A DNA stretch of 28,262 nucleotides, from positions 1 to 28,262 of the forward strand of contig DATCKA010000086.1 of assembly GCA_036562495.1 (NCBI GenBank), read 5' to 3'. A program made the position numbers and the translations under genes. The stretch is from Geochorda sp036562495 (GTDB lineage Bacteria; Bacillota; Limnochordia; Limnochordales; Geochordaceae). The stretch's first letter is position 1. Each line of letters starts with the position of its first letter. Shown here piece by piece: positions 7,564 to 15,389 of the stretch. Below the pieces are notes generated by a model. That model ran no database searches and was not told the DNA's origin. It saw only the letters and a list, made by a program, of their open reading frames with translations.

Positions 7564-8780
7564 TAGCGCTGGCCTGGCGCAACGTGTGGCGTCGCAGAGG
7601 GCGGAGCCTTGCGGTGGCGACGGCGGTCGGCGCCGTCGTCTGGCTGGCCCTCGTCTACTTCGGCCTCGTCGGGGCCGCAGGGACCGGCATGTACCAGCGG
7701 CTGATCGAGCAGGGCGGTCACCTGCAGATCCGGGTGGCCGACTGGCGGGACCGACACGAGCTGCGCAGCCTGCTGGTGCCCGACGCGGCAGGCCTCGTCC
7801 GGCAGGTGCAGGAGGCGTTGCCCCAGGCCAGGGTCGAGCCCGTGCTGGAAGTGCCGGCGCTGTTGTCGGGCGAGAGCCGCTCGAGGGGCGTGGTGCTGGC
7901 GGGGCAGGCGCCGCCCAGGTGGTTGGAGGGGCGCTTGAGGGAGGGACGCTGGTACGACGCCGATGAGCCCGACGCGATCGTGCTGGGTGCGGCGCTGGCA
8001 CGGGCTCTCGACGTGGGCATCGGCGATTGGGTCTACGCGTACGCGCCCGGCACCGAGGGCCTGGGGGCGGGTGCCTTCCGGGTGGTGGGCATCGTCGGGC
8101 TGCCCGACCCGGCGCTGGAGGTGCGAGCGGCCTACATGCCCCTCATCGCTCTGCAGGAGATGGCCGCGCCGGGAGCGGCCACGCGGCTGGAGATCGACGT
8201 CGGCATCGTCAAGCTGGCCGATGACCCGCTGGTCGAACCCATGCGGGATGCCCTGGCGCTGGTGGTAGAAGGCGGTGCCGCCACCGGGCGCCCCCTGGTG
8301 GTGGAGACCTGGCGCACCCTCAATCCGGCCGCCGCGAGCCTCGTCGAGATGGTCCGCCCGATGACCGTCGTCGTCAACGCCCTCTTCTTCGTCATGGCGG
8401 GCCTGCTGGTGCTCAACAACGTCTACCTGAGCCTGATGGAGCGGATCCGGGAATTCGGCACCATCCTGGCTCTGGGCGCCAGCCGTGCGCGGGTGATGGG
8501 GATGGTCGTGCTCGAGAGCTTGCTGTTGACCGTCGCCGGTGGCGCGGTGGGCCTGGCGCTGGGGCTGGCCACGGTCGCGGCGCTTGCTGGCGGCTTCACC
8601 TTGCCGTACTACGACCTCGAGCGCTGGGGGCTCCCGACCGTGCTGTACCTCAGCCTGGAGCCGGCGGACGTGGTGGTGACGGTGGCGTTGACGCTGGCGA
8701 CGGCTCTGCTGGCAGCGCTGTGGCCGGGCTGGGTGGCCGCGCGGCTGGAGCCCGTCGAAGCCATGCGCTTTCGGGCATGA
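7560..8780 (+). CDS. MacB/FtsX-type ABC transporter permease (second)
   Basis: This 406-aa protein is built like the permease at 5504: entry helix IALAWRNVWRRRGRS, one membrane segment, a long extracytoplasmic domain with GHLQIRV, then three C-terminal segments with MERIREFGTILALGASRARV. It ends VEAMRFRA. The GTG start overlaps the LolA-like stop in a GTGA arrangement, so translation is probably coupled. Two different permeases in one operon suggest a LolC/LolE-like heterodimer rather than a MacB homodimer. The two share layout but are clearly different in sequence. Confidence 0.85.
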   Translation: MIALAWRNVWRRRGRSLAVATAVGAVVWLALVYFGLVGAAGTGMYQRLIEQGGHLQIRVADWRDRHELRSLLVPDAAGLVRQVQEALPQARVEPVLEVPALLSGESRSRGVVLAGQAPPRWLEGRLREGRWYDADEPDAIVLGAALARALDVGIGDWVYAYAPGTEGLGAGAFRVVGIVGLPDPALEVRAAYMPLIALQEMAAPGAATRLEIDVGIVKLADDPLVEPMRDALALVVEGGAATGRPLVVETWRTLNPAAASLVEMVRPMTVVVNALFFVMAGLLVLNNVYLSLMERIREFGTILALGASRARVMGMVVLESLLLTVAGGAVGLALGLATVAALAGGFTLPYYDLERWGLPTVLYLSLEPADVVVTVALTLATALLAALWPGWVAARLEPVEAMRFRA

Positions 8781-8820
8781 GACAGCCCGGTGCATGAAGG
8801 GGTAGGGGAGGAGAGAACCG

Positions 8821-9507
8821 GTGTCGGCTCTTCTGCGAGCGCGACAGCTCCGCAAGACGTATCGGGCCGACGGGGTGGAGACGCCGGCGCTGCGCGGGCT
8901 CGACCTGGACATCGAGGCAGGGGAGTTCACCGCCATCGCGGGCCCGTCGGGCAGCGGCAAGACGACCCTCCTCAATCTGCTGGGAGGGCTGGACCGTCCC
9001 ACCTCGGGGGAAGTGTGGCTCGGATCCACCCGGCTCGACACGCTGAGCCGGGACCGCCTGGCCAGGCTGCGCTTGCAGGAGATCGGCTTCGTCTTTCAGT
9101 CCTACAACCTGTTGCCGGTCCTCTCCGCGCTGGAGAACGCCGCCTTCGTCTTGGAGCTGCGGGGCGTGGGGCGCCGGGAGCGGGAGCGTCGAGCCCTGGA
9201 GGCCCTCGCCAGCCTGGGGATGGCCGAGCTGGCCAACCGGCGCCCCAATCAGCTCTCCGGCGGCCAGCAGCAGCGGGTGGCGGTGGCCCGGGCGCTGGCG
9301 GGCCGGCCCCGGGTCATCCTGGCCGACGAGCCGACGGCCAACCTGGACACCGAGTCGGGGTTGGCGCTCATCGACCACATGCGAAAGCTCAACAGAGAGC
9401 TGGGCATTACCTTCGTCTTCAGCACGCACGACCCTCGCCTGCTGGAGCGGGTCGATCGGGTCGTGCGCCTCGAGGACGGGAGGATCGTCGCCGATGAGCG
9501 CCGCTAG
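8821..9507 (+). CDS. MacB/LolD-type ABC transporter ATP-binding protein
   Basis: This 228-aa ATPase has every motif intact: Walker A GPSGSGKTT (about 41-49), Q-loop in FVFQSYNLLP, signature LSGGQQQR (about 145-152), Walker B VILADEPTANLD (about 165-176) and H-loop STHDPR (His203). The phrase DEPTANLD and the short length are typical of the LolD/MacB/FtsE branch. The GTG start follows the second permease by 40 bases. It should energise the two permeases encoded just upstream. No degradation is visible. Confidence 0.92.
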   Translation: MSALLRARQLRKTYRADGVETPALRGLDLDIEAGEFTAIAGPSGSGKTTLLNLLGGLDRPTSGEVWLGSTRLDTLSRDRLARLRLQEIGFVFQSYNLLPVLSALENAAFVLELRGVGRRERERRALEALASLGMAELANRRPNQLSGGQQQRVAVARALAGRPRVILADEPTANLDTESGLALIDHMRKLNRELGITFVFSTHDPRLLERVDRVVRLEDGRIVADERR

Positions 9508-10513
9508 GGCGACCCGACTCGTCCTCCGGCGAGCCCGGGGCCTCCTTGCCCTGGCGGTCGGCCTGGTCGCTGGAGTCACGCTGGCGCCGGTGGGCCCCGG
9601 GCGCGCCGCAGAGGTCCAATGGCGCCCGGCCGGCGAGGTGGGCCTTGCCGCCACGGTCTCGTCCCACTCGCCCCACCGGCTCGTCCTCGACTCCCGCGTC
9701 GAGGTGGCCGGGGGATCGGGACCCGTCGGATGGCACCTCGCTGCCGCCCCCACGCTGCCCGTCACCGTGAGCAAGGGCGGAGAAGCCCAGGTGGGCGACG
9801 TCGACTGGGCGGTGGAGGAAGCGACGCTGTCCTGGCAGAGGGGCGCCTGGACGACGAGCGTCGGCCGGGAGCGGCTGCCGCTGGAGGCGGCTCGGCTGCT
9901 GTTGCCCTTCGCCATCGAGCCCGTCTCGCCGTCGGGCCTGCGGCTCGGGGTGTGGGGCGCGCGGGTCGCCTGGGCCGAAGGGCTCACCCGCTTGCGGCTG
10001 GCTGTCGTGGAGGACGTGCGCCAGGAGGGACGGGCCACCCCGGTGGTCAGCGTGCGCCGCCAGGGGGCTTCGATGGAGGTGGAGGGCCACGTCGCGTGGA
10101 TCGACGAGGACGGGTCTCCGGCCACGGGCGTGACGGCCAGCGGCCTGCTCGGGGACCTCGTCGTCTACGGCGAGCTCTGGCACGCACCGGGCTGGCGTTA
10201 CGTGGTCGGGGTCAGCGGCTTCTGGGGTGAGGCCCTCTGGACGGTGGAGGCCGGCCGAGCGGCGCTGCTGCCGGGCCAGGGGGTGCGCCGGGTGGCCGCG
10301 GCCCAGCTGAGCTGGCAGCAGGGGCCCGACGTGGCCTGGACGCTCGGTTCGCGAGTTTCCTTCGACGACGATGCCGTGCGAGGGCAGCTCGACGTGGAGC
10401 GCGCCACCCTGGCCGCCCGGCACGACTGGCGCCTCTTCGCTTCCGTGCGGGTCGGCCCCGACGAGCCCTCCTGGGCCCTCGGTGCCGCCTGCCGCTACTA
10501 CTGGGGGCTCTGA
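9494..10513 (+). CDS. Exported beta-rich protein, candidate outer-membrane barrel (unrecognised family)
   Basis: This 339-aa protein has an Arg-rich N-terminus, then a hydrophobic stretch (GLLALAVGLVAGVTLAPV) with likely cleavage near GRAAEVQ. The rest shows alternating short strands with repeated patterns such as VEEATLSWQRGAWTTSVGRERL, RLAVVEDV, YGELWHAPGWRYVVGVSGFW and LSWQQGPDVAWTLGSRVSF. It finishes in YYWGL, aromatic and hydrophobic like the last strand of outer-membrane barrels. I know no named family for it. It overlaps the ATPase gene by 14 bases, so it belongs to the same operon and may be the outer-membrane partner or receptor for the LolA-like carrier. That role is inferred; a soluble beta protein remains possible. 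Confidence 0.65.
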   Translation: MSAARATRLVLRRARGLLALAVGLVAGVTLAPVGPGRAAEVQWRPAGEVGLAATVSSHSPHRLVLDSRVEVAGGSGPVGWHLAAAPTLPVTVSKGGEAQVGDVDWAVEEATLSWQRGAWTTSVGRERLPLEAARLLLPFAIEPVSPSGLRLGVWGARVAWAEGLTRLRLAVVEDVRQEGRATPVVSVRRQGASMEVEGHVAWIDEDGSPATGVTASGLLGDLVVYGELWHAPGWRYVVGVSGFWGEALWTVEAGRAALLPGQGVRRVAAAQLSWQQGPDVAWTLGSRVSFDDDAVRGQLDVERATLAARHDWRLFASVRVGPDEPSWALGAACRYYWGL

Positions 10514-10529
10514 CTACCGGGGGCTCTGA
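10498..10529 (+). repeat. 16-base tandem repeat spanning the stop codon of the exported beta-rich protein
   Basis: CTACTGGGGGCTCTGA (10498-10513) is followed directly by CTACCGGGGGCTCTGA (10514-10529), with one mismatch. The first copy encodes the last residues and the stop; the second lies untranslated behind it, so the protein end is unchanged. It looks like a recent tandem duplication. Confidence 0.85.
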
Positions 10530-10558
10530 CGGCCTGTACGCCCGGGTGAAGGATGCCC

Positions 10559-10609
10559 GGGAGCCTTGTCGAAACGGCTCCCAGGCTGGGGCACGGAGCC
10601 GCCCCAGCC
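10559..10609 (+). other. Two adjacent hairpins between the envelope operon and the TauE gene
   Basis: GGGAGCC (10559-10565) pairs with GGCTCCC (10576-10582), and GGCTGGGG (10584-10591) pairs with CCCCAGCC (10602-10609). They lie just after the operon's last stop. No T-run follows either, so this could be a factor-dependent end or a processing structure rather than a classical terminator. Confidence 0.4.
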
Positions 10610-10637
10610 ATTCGCTCATGGTAGGGTGGTGCGAGGC

Positions 10638-11501
10638 GTGGAGAAGGCGCCTTCGAGAGCGGCGTCGGAGGGGGCGGCAGCGTCGCCGAGCCTGTTGGCC
10701 GGCAAGGCGCTGGCAGGGCTCCTCATCGGGCTGGCCGGGGGCAGTCTGGGCGGCCTGGTCGGACTGGGAGGCGGCGTCATCATGATCCCACTGTTGACGT
10801 CGTGGATGGGCCTGACGCAGCACGCTGCCCACGGCTCCAGCCTGGTGGCGGTCTTGTTTACGGCCGTCTCCGGAGGCGCCGGCTACGCGCGCCAGGGGGC
10901 CGTCGACCTCACCGCGGCCGTCGCGGTGGCGGCGTCGGCCATGCTGATGGCCAGGCTGGGGGCCCGGGCCAGCGGCCGGGTTTCGTCCGCCCGCTTGCAG
11001 GGGTACTTCGGCATGTTTCTGGTGGGCGTCTCGCTGCTGCTGCCCGTGAGCCGCTACCTGATGGCCCACGTCGACAGCGGCACGGCCCTGCCTCCTGTGG
11101 TGGTGGCTGCCGGTGGCCTGGTCATCGGGGTCATCAGCGGCTACCTGGCGGGCATGATGGGGGTCGGCGGTGGGGCCATCGTGGTGCCGGCCCTGGTGGT
11201 GGGGCTGGGCTTTCCCCAGCACCTGGCGCAGGGCACCTCGCTGATCCAGATGATCCCGACCGCCGTGTCGGGCATCTGGACCCACCACCGCCTCGGCCAC
11301 ATCCAGTGGCACATGGCTCCGTGGCTGGGAGTGGGCGCCATCGCCGGGGGCTGGGTGGGGTCGGTGGTGGCCGGATGGCTGCCTTCGGCGACGCTGCGCT
11401 ACGTCTTCTCGGCCTTCACGCTGCTGATGGGCGTGCACTACATCCGTCGCTCTCGCCGGGCGGTGGCGGCGGAGCGGCGGGAGGCCGGTCGGCCGGTGTG
11501 A
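10638..11501 (+). CDS. TauE/SafE family sulfite/organosulfonate exporter-type permease
   Basis: This membrane protein of about 287 aa has two related halves of about four segments each. Each half carries the family glycine motif: SLGGLVGLGGGVIMIPLL near the start and SGYLAGMMGVGGGAIVVPAL in the second half. Similar HGSSL and QGTSL loops follow in the two halves. TauE/SafE proteins move small sulfur anions (sulfite, sulfoacetate) or related acids across the inner membrane. A rhodanese and an Fe-S scaffold lie 2.5 kb away, so a sulfur role is plausible but unproven. The start is uncertain: GTG at 10626, 10629 or 10638; the last has TAGGGTGG about 8 bases upstream. Confidence 0.8.
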   Translation: MEKAPSRAASEGAAASPSLLAGKALAGLLIGLAGGSLGGLVGLGGGVIMIPLLTSWMGLTQHAAHGSSLVAVLFTAVSGGAGYARQGAVDLTAAVAVAASAMLMARLGARASGRVSSARLQGYFGMFLVGVSLLLPVSRYLMAHVDSGTALPPVVVAAGGLVIGVISGYLAGMMGVGGGAIVVPALVVGLGFPQHLAQGTSLIQMIPTAVSGIWTHHRLGHIQWHMAPWLGVGAIAGGWVGSVVAGWLPSATLRYVFSAFTLLMGVHYIRRSRRAVAAERREAGRPV

Positions 11502-11538
11502 CGGCCAGGCGCCCGCGGGCCTCGACGGAGACGGAGGG

Positions 11539-11907
11539 ATGGCTTTGGGCGAGCGGCTCCAGGCGTTTCGGCGGTTCCGCCAGGAGATGAACGAGAAGAT
11601 CCTCGCCTCCGACAACCTCGTCATCAAGCGGTTTTTCAACCTCGACACCCAGACCTACCAGGCCGGGGCGCTGCCCGTGCGGGTCAAGGAGATGCTGGGG
11701 CTGGTGGCCTCGCTGGTGTTGCGCTGCGACGACTGCATCACCTACCACCTGATCCGCTGCAAGGAGGAGGGCGTCACCCGGGAGGAGCTCTTCGAGGTGT
11801 TGAGCGTCGGGCTGGTGGTGGGCGGCTCCATCGTCATCCCGCACCTGCGCCGGGCGGTGGCCACCTGGGAGGAGCTGGAGGCGGAGCAGGGGCAGGGGCG
11901 GGCTTAG
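11539..11907 (+). CDS. Carboxymuconolactone decarboxylase / AhpD-like protein
   Basis: This 122-aa all-helical protein carries the AhpD-type redox motif RCDDCITYH (Cys63, Cys66, His70) followed by EEGVTREELFEVLSVGLVVGGSIVIPHLRRA. That is the standard carboxymuconolactone decarboxylase-fold ending. With both cysteines present, a thiol-disulfide or peroxidase-support role is likelier than decarboxylation. The ATG has GGAGG-like bases shortly upstream (acggaggg) and lies 37 bases after the TauE gene, so the two may be co-transcribed. Length is normal. Confidence 0.85.
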   Translation: MALGERLQAFRRFRQEMNEKILASDNLVIKRFFNLDTQTYQAGALPVRVKEMLGLVASLVLRCDDCITYHLIRCKEEGVTREELFEVLSVGLVVGGSIVIPHLRRAVATWEELEAEQGQGRA

Positions 11908-11913
11908 CGTCGG

Positions 11914-11932
11914 TCACCCTGCCTTCGGGTGA
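11914..11932. terminator. Short hairpin between convergent genes, possible terminator
   Basis: TCACCC (11914-11919) pairs with GGGTGA (11927-11932) around a 7-base loop, in the 44-base gap between the convergent AhpD-like gene and asnB. The placement suits a shared terminator, but the stem is only 6 bp and no T-run follows. Confidence 0.35.
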
Positions 11933-11951
11933 GGCCGCGCAAGCCGGCCCC

Positions 11952-13844
11952 TCAGCGGATCCGCAACGAGACCCGGTAGCGGCGCAGCCAGGTGTCGAGC
12001 TGCACCAGGTAGGCCATCATCTGTGGCCCCATCATGAGCTGCCCCCACCACGGCACGTCCAGCGCGCGGCCTTCGCTCTCCACCAGTGCCCGGACGGCCC
12101 TCACGTCGATGAGCGGGAGCAAGGGGGAGGCGGGGTCGGCCAGGACCTCCTGCAGGCGACGGCGCACCCCCGCGGTGTAAGCCGGGTGATGAGTCTTGGG
12201 GTAGGGGCTCTTGCGCCGTGCGAGCACGTCGTCGGGCAGCACCCCCGCCAGTGCCCGGCGTAGCAGTCCCTTGGCCCGGCCGTCGCACGCCTTCATGGAC
12301 CACGGGACGTTCCAGACGTACTCCACCAGCCGGTGGTCGCAGTAAGGGAGGCGGGCCGCCAGACCCACCGCCATGGTCATGCGGTCCTTGCGGTCCAGCA
12401 GGGTCGGCCCGAAGCGGGTCAGGCTCAGGTAGGCGATCTCCCGCAGGCGGGCCTGGTCGGGGGATTCGCCCGCCAGCACGGGCACCTCCTCCAGGGCCTC
12501 CCGGTAGCGTCGCTCCAGGTAGAGCTGGGGCCGGATGGCCTCCGTCACGTCCGGGGCCAGCAGGCCAAGGCGCGCATCCAGCCGGCGGGTCCAGGGGAAG
12601 GTGTCGGCCCGGAGGTCTTCCTCCCGCCAGAACCACGGGTAGCCCCCGAAGACCTCGTCGGCGCCCTCCCCCGACAGCACCACCGTCGCCTCGCGCTTGA
12701 CCTCGCGGGCGAAGAGCAGCAGGGATGCGTCGATGTCCGCCATCCCCGGCAGGTCGCGGGCGACGACCGCCTGGTCCAGCGCTTCGACCAGCGCCTCGGC
12801 ATCGATCACCACGCGGCGGTGGACGGTGCCGAGCCACGTCGACACCCGCTCCACCCACGGCCCGTCGGCGTCGGGCTGAAACTCGCTGGATCGGAAGTGG
12901 CGCTCGTTGTCCTCGTAGTCGACGGAGAAGGTGCGCAGGGGCGGCAGGGCTCGCTCCCGGTAGGCGCGGGCCGCCAGAGCACTGACGCCGCTGGAGTCGA
13001 GCCCTCCCGACAGCAGGGTGCCGATGGGCACGTCGGCGGCCAGCTGCCGGCGCACGCTGTCCTCCAGGAGGCGCCTGACCGTGGCCACCGTCGTGGGCAG
13101 GTCGTCGGGATGAGGGCGGCTGTCCAGGGCCCAGTAGCGCCGGCAGACCAGGCGCCCCCGGGGCTCCCGCACCGGCCCCGACGACCCGGCGGGGAGGTCA
13201 GGCTCGAAGCTGAGCCAGCATCCCGGCTTCAGCTCGTGGACGCCGCGGAAGACGCCGTGTCCCGGGGTGCGCGCCGGACCCATCACCAGCACTTCGGCCA
13301 GCCCATCGGCATCGACCTCGGGAGGCACGAGGGGGTGGGCCAGCAGCGCCTTGAGCTCCGAGCCGAAGAGCAGCCCGCCCTCCCGCTCGGCGTAGAAGAG
13401 GGGCTTGACGCCCAGGCGATCGCGAGCCATGAAGAGGCGGTGCGAGGTCTCGTCCCAGATGGCGAACGCGAAGATGCCGGTGAGGCGCTCCAGGCAGGCG
13501 GGGCCCCACTCCACATAGGCTGCCAGGAGGGCCTCGGTGTCGGAGTATCCGCGAAACACCCATCCCCGGTTGGCCAGCTCGGCCCGGATCTCGTCGGAGT
13601 TGTAGATCTCGCCGTTGTGGACGATGACGTAGCGTCGGCCGTGGCGGTCGCACACCATGGGCTGCTGGCCGCCGTGGAGGTCCCGCACGACGAGCCGGCG
13701 ATGCGCCAGGACGGCGTGAGGGCCGACCCAGAGCCCGCATTGGTCGGGGCCACGACAGGCCAGGGTGGCCCCCATGGCCTCCACCTGCTCGCGCAGCCCG
13801 GTCAGGTCTCGCCCGAAGTCGACCCATCCTGCGAAGCCGCACAT
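11952..13844 (-). CDS. asnB: Glutamine-hydrolysing asparagine synthetase
   Basis: This 630-aa protein has both expected domains. MCGFAGW at the very start supplies the Cys2 nucleophile of the class II glutamine amidotransferase domain, supported by ACRGPDQ, HNGEIYN near residue 77 and GYSDTEALL near 99. LLSGGLDSS (about 277-285) is the ATP-pyrophosphatase loop of the synthetase half, and YPWFWRE and LPYCDHRLVEYV follow. It makes asparagine from aspartate, glutamine and ATP. ATG 13844 is chosen because the mature protein must begin Met-Cys; a longer frame to 13859 would block the nucleophile. Some AsnB-like enzymes modify cell-wall precursors instead; the length alone does not decide. It is the last gene of a minus-strand group after the Fe-S scaffold. 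Confidence 0.92.
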   Translation of the reverse strand: MCGFAGWVDFGRDLTGLREQVEAMGATLACRGPDQCGLWVGPHAVLAHRRLVVRDLHGGQQPMVCDRHGRRYVIVHNGEIYNSDEIRAELANRGWVFRGYSDTEALLAAYVEWGPACLERLTGIFAFAIWDETSHRLFMARDRLGVKPLFYAEREGGLLFGSELKALLAHPLVPPEVDADGLAEVLVMGPARTPGHGVFRGVHELKPGCWLSFEPDLPAGSSGPVREPRGRLVCRRYWALDSRPHPDDLPTTVATVRRLLEDSVRRQLAADVPIGTLLSGGLDSSGVSALAARAYRERALPPLRTFSVDYEDNERHFRSSEFQPDADGPWVERVSTWLGTVHRRVVIDAEALVEALDQAVVARDLPGMADIDASLLLFAREVKREATVVLSGEGADEVFGGYPWFWREEDLRADTFPWTRRLDARLGLLAPDVTEAIRPQLYLERRYREALEEVPVLAGESPDQARLREIAYLSLTRFGPTLLDRKDRMTMAVGLAARLPYCDHRLVEYVWNVPWSMKACDGRAKGLLRRALAGVLPDDVLARRKSPYPKTHHPAYTAGVRRRLQEVLADPASPLLPLIDVRAVRALVESEGRALDVPWWGQLMMGPQMMAYLVQLDTWLRRYRVSLRIR

Positions 13845-13917
13845 CCCGGCCCCACCCACCGACCGTCAGGATCGTCGATGCGTCGACCATCCTACGCCGG
13901 GACCCGGGTGGGGGTGA

Positions 13918-13934
13918 GGGGCGCGCGGCGCCCC
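13918..13934 (-). other. GC hairpin at the end of the SufU-like gene
   Basis: GGGGCGC (13918-13924) pairs perfectly with GCGCCCC (13928-13934) around a 3-base loop, touching the stop of the scaffold gene and lying 74 bases before asnB. No T-run follows on the minus strand. It may attenuate or separate expression of asnB from the genes upstream. Confidence 0.4.
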
Positions 13935-14461
13935 TACGGGTCGTGGGGAATGCCCGGGCCGGCGGCCTCGCGAGCCCCTTCGCCCAGCACGACGCCGAGC
14001 ATCTCGGGCGCGTCACCGCCGGGAGGGGGCCCCGACGGCGGCTGCACCCCTCCCTCCGCCAGCGCGCGCCGACGTTGCCACGCCCGCACGGCCCCCTTGA
14101 GCGTCGCCAGCCCCAGGGTGGCGCAACGGGGGCGGGCCTTGACCACCTCGCTGCCCAACAGCTCCTCCATGTGGTGGTAGTCCATCTCCAGGATCGCCTC
14201 AGGCGAGAGGCCGGCGCGGTGCACCTCGTCCAGCAGCATCGAGGTGCCCGCCTGGCTGACGGTGCACCCCTGGCCTTCCCAGCGGACGTCCACCAGCCGA
14301 TCGCCGTCCGCCTTGAGGTGGATGACCACCACGTCCCCGCAACCCGGGTTGCCGCCCGGCATGGTGATGTCGGCATCCGGGATGGCCCCGAAGTGGCGCG
14401 GGTGGCGGAAGTGTTCCGAGATCAACTCCAGATCCGGTCGATGGCCTTCGTTGCTCGACAC
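13934..14461 (-). CDS. sufU: SufU/IscU-like Fe-S cluster scaffold protein
   Basis: This 175-aa protein has the three scaffold cysteines in their expected settings: GNPGCGD (Cys41, with the conserved Asp43), GQGCTVSQA (Cys66) and RPRCATLGLATLKGA (Cys113). The segment YHHMEELL between them is also typical. These proteins accept sulfur from a cysteine desulfurase and assemble or relay Fe-S clusters; the SufU branch acts as a zinc sulfur-transfer partner of SufS. The last 45 or so residues (Gly/Pro-rich, ending GIPHDP) are longer than usual. The start is GTG 14461. No desulfurase is nearby; a rhodanese is 50 bases upstream instead. Confidence 0.82.
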   Translation of the reverse strand: MSSNEGHRPDLELISEHFRHPRHFGAIPDADITMPGGNPGCGDVVVIHLKADGDRLVDVRWEGQGCTVSQAGTSMLLDEVHRAGLSPEAILEMDYHHMEELLGSEVVKARPRCATLGLATLKGAVRAWQRRRALAEGGVQPPSGPPPGGDAPEMLGVVLGEGAREAAGPGIPHDP

Positions 14462-14510
14462 GGCCCTGCCCCCGATTCGTAGCCCCCGGCTTCGGTCGCC
14501 GGGTCTTGCG

Positions 14511-15389
14511 TCAGCGCTCGATGGGCGCCCGCACCAGGTTGCCCCACTCCGTCCAGGAGCCGTCGTAGTTGCGGACCTTGTCGTACCCGAGCAGGTACTT
14601 CAAGACGAACCACGTGTGGGAGGAGCGCTCGCCGATGCGGCAGTAGGCGATGATCTCCTGATCGGGGCGCAGCCCCGCCTCCTCCTCGTAGATGCGGCGC
14701 AGCTCCTCCGCCGTCTTGAAGGTGCCGTCCTCGTTGACGGCCCGGGCCCAGGGCACGTTGCGGGCGCCGGGGATGTGACCGCCCCGGAGGGCGCCCTCCT
14801 GCGGATAGTCGGGCATGTGCAGGAGCTCGCCCCGGTACTCCTGCGGCGAACGCACGTCCACCAGCGGCTTGCCGGCCTTGAAGTGCGCCTCGACGTCCTC
14901 CCGGAAGGCCCGGATGGCGGCGTCGTCACGGGGGCGCACCGGGTAGTCCGTGGGCGGATACTGGGGCACCTCCCGCGTCATGGGCCGGCCCTCGGCCTCC
15001 CACTTCTTGCGGCCGCCGTCCATGATGCGGCAGTCGGGGTGACCGAAGAGCTTGAAGACCCAGAAGGCGTAGCAGGCCCACCAGTTGTTCTTGTCGCCGT
15101 AGAAGACCACCGTCGTCTTCTCGCCGATGCCCTTGGAGCTGCAGAGGCGGGCGAAGCCCTCGGGATCCAGGTAGTCTCGCATCACCGGGTCCTGCAACTC
15201 GGTGTGCCAGTCGATCTTCACGGCGCCGGGGATGTGGCCCAGGTCGTAGAGGAGCACGTCCTCGTTGGATTCCACGATCCGCACGTTGGGGTCGTCGAGG
15301 TGCTGGGCCACCCACTCGGTGGAGACCAGCGCCTCCGGGTGCGCGTAACCCTTGGCCTTGGCCAGCTCGTCAGCCAATGACTGAGTCAA
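14511..15389 (-). CDS. Two-domain thiosulfate sulfurtransferase (rhodanese)
   Basis: This 292-aa protein has an inactive N-terminal rhodanese domain (LVSTEWVAQHL, DLGHIPGAVKIDW, VVFYGD) and an active C-terminal one (LVDVRSPQEY, GGHIPGARNVPW, then AYCRIGERSSHTWF with catalytic Cys250). The CRIGERS loop is that of bacterial CysA/SseA-type thiosulfate sulfurtransferases, which move sulfane sulfur from thiosulfate to cyanide or a thiol acceptor. The TTG at 15389 is preferred: AGGAGG ends 8 bases before it, whereas the GTG at 15398 overlaps that ribosome site. It heads the rhodanese-scaffold-asnB group, so it may feed sulfur to the scaffold; that is an inference. Confidence 0.9.
   Translation of the reverse strand: MTQSLADELAKAKGYAHPEALVSTEWVAQHLDDPNVRIVESNEDVLLYDLGHIPGAVKIDWHTELQDPVMRDYLDPEGFARLCSSKGIGEKTTVVFYGDKNNWWACYAFWVFKLFGHPDCRIMDGGRKKWEAEGRPMTREVPQYPPTDYPVRPRDDAAIRAFREDVEAHFKAGKPLVDVRSPQEYRGELLHMPDYPQEGALRGGHIPGARNVPWARAVNEDGTFKTAEELRRIYEEEAGLRPDQEIIAYCRIGERSSHTWFVLKYLLGYDKVRNYDGSWTEWGNLVRAPIER

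Noticed and set aside
12333..14180. 615-codon + strand open frame opposite asnB and the scaffold gene
   Set aside because: Low-complexity translation, while the opposite strand encodes unmistakable AsnB and SufU motifs.
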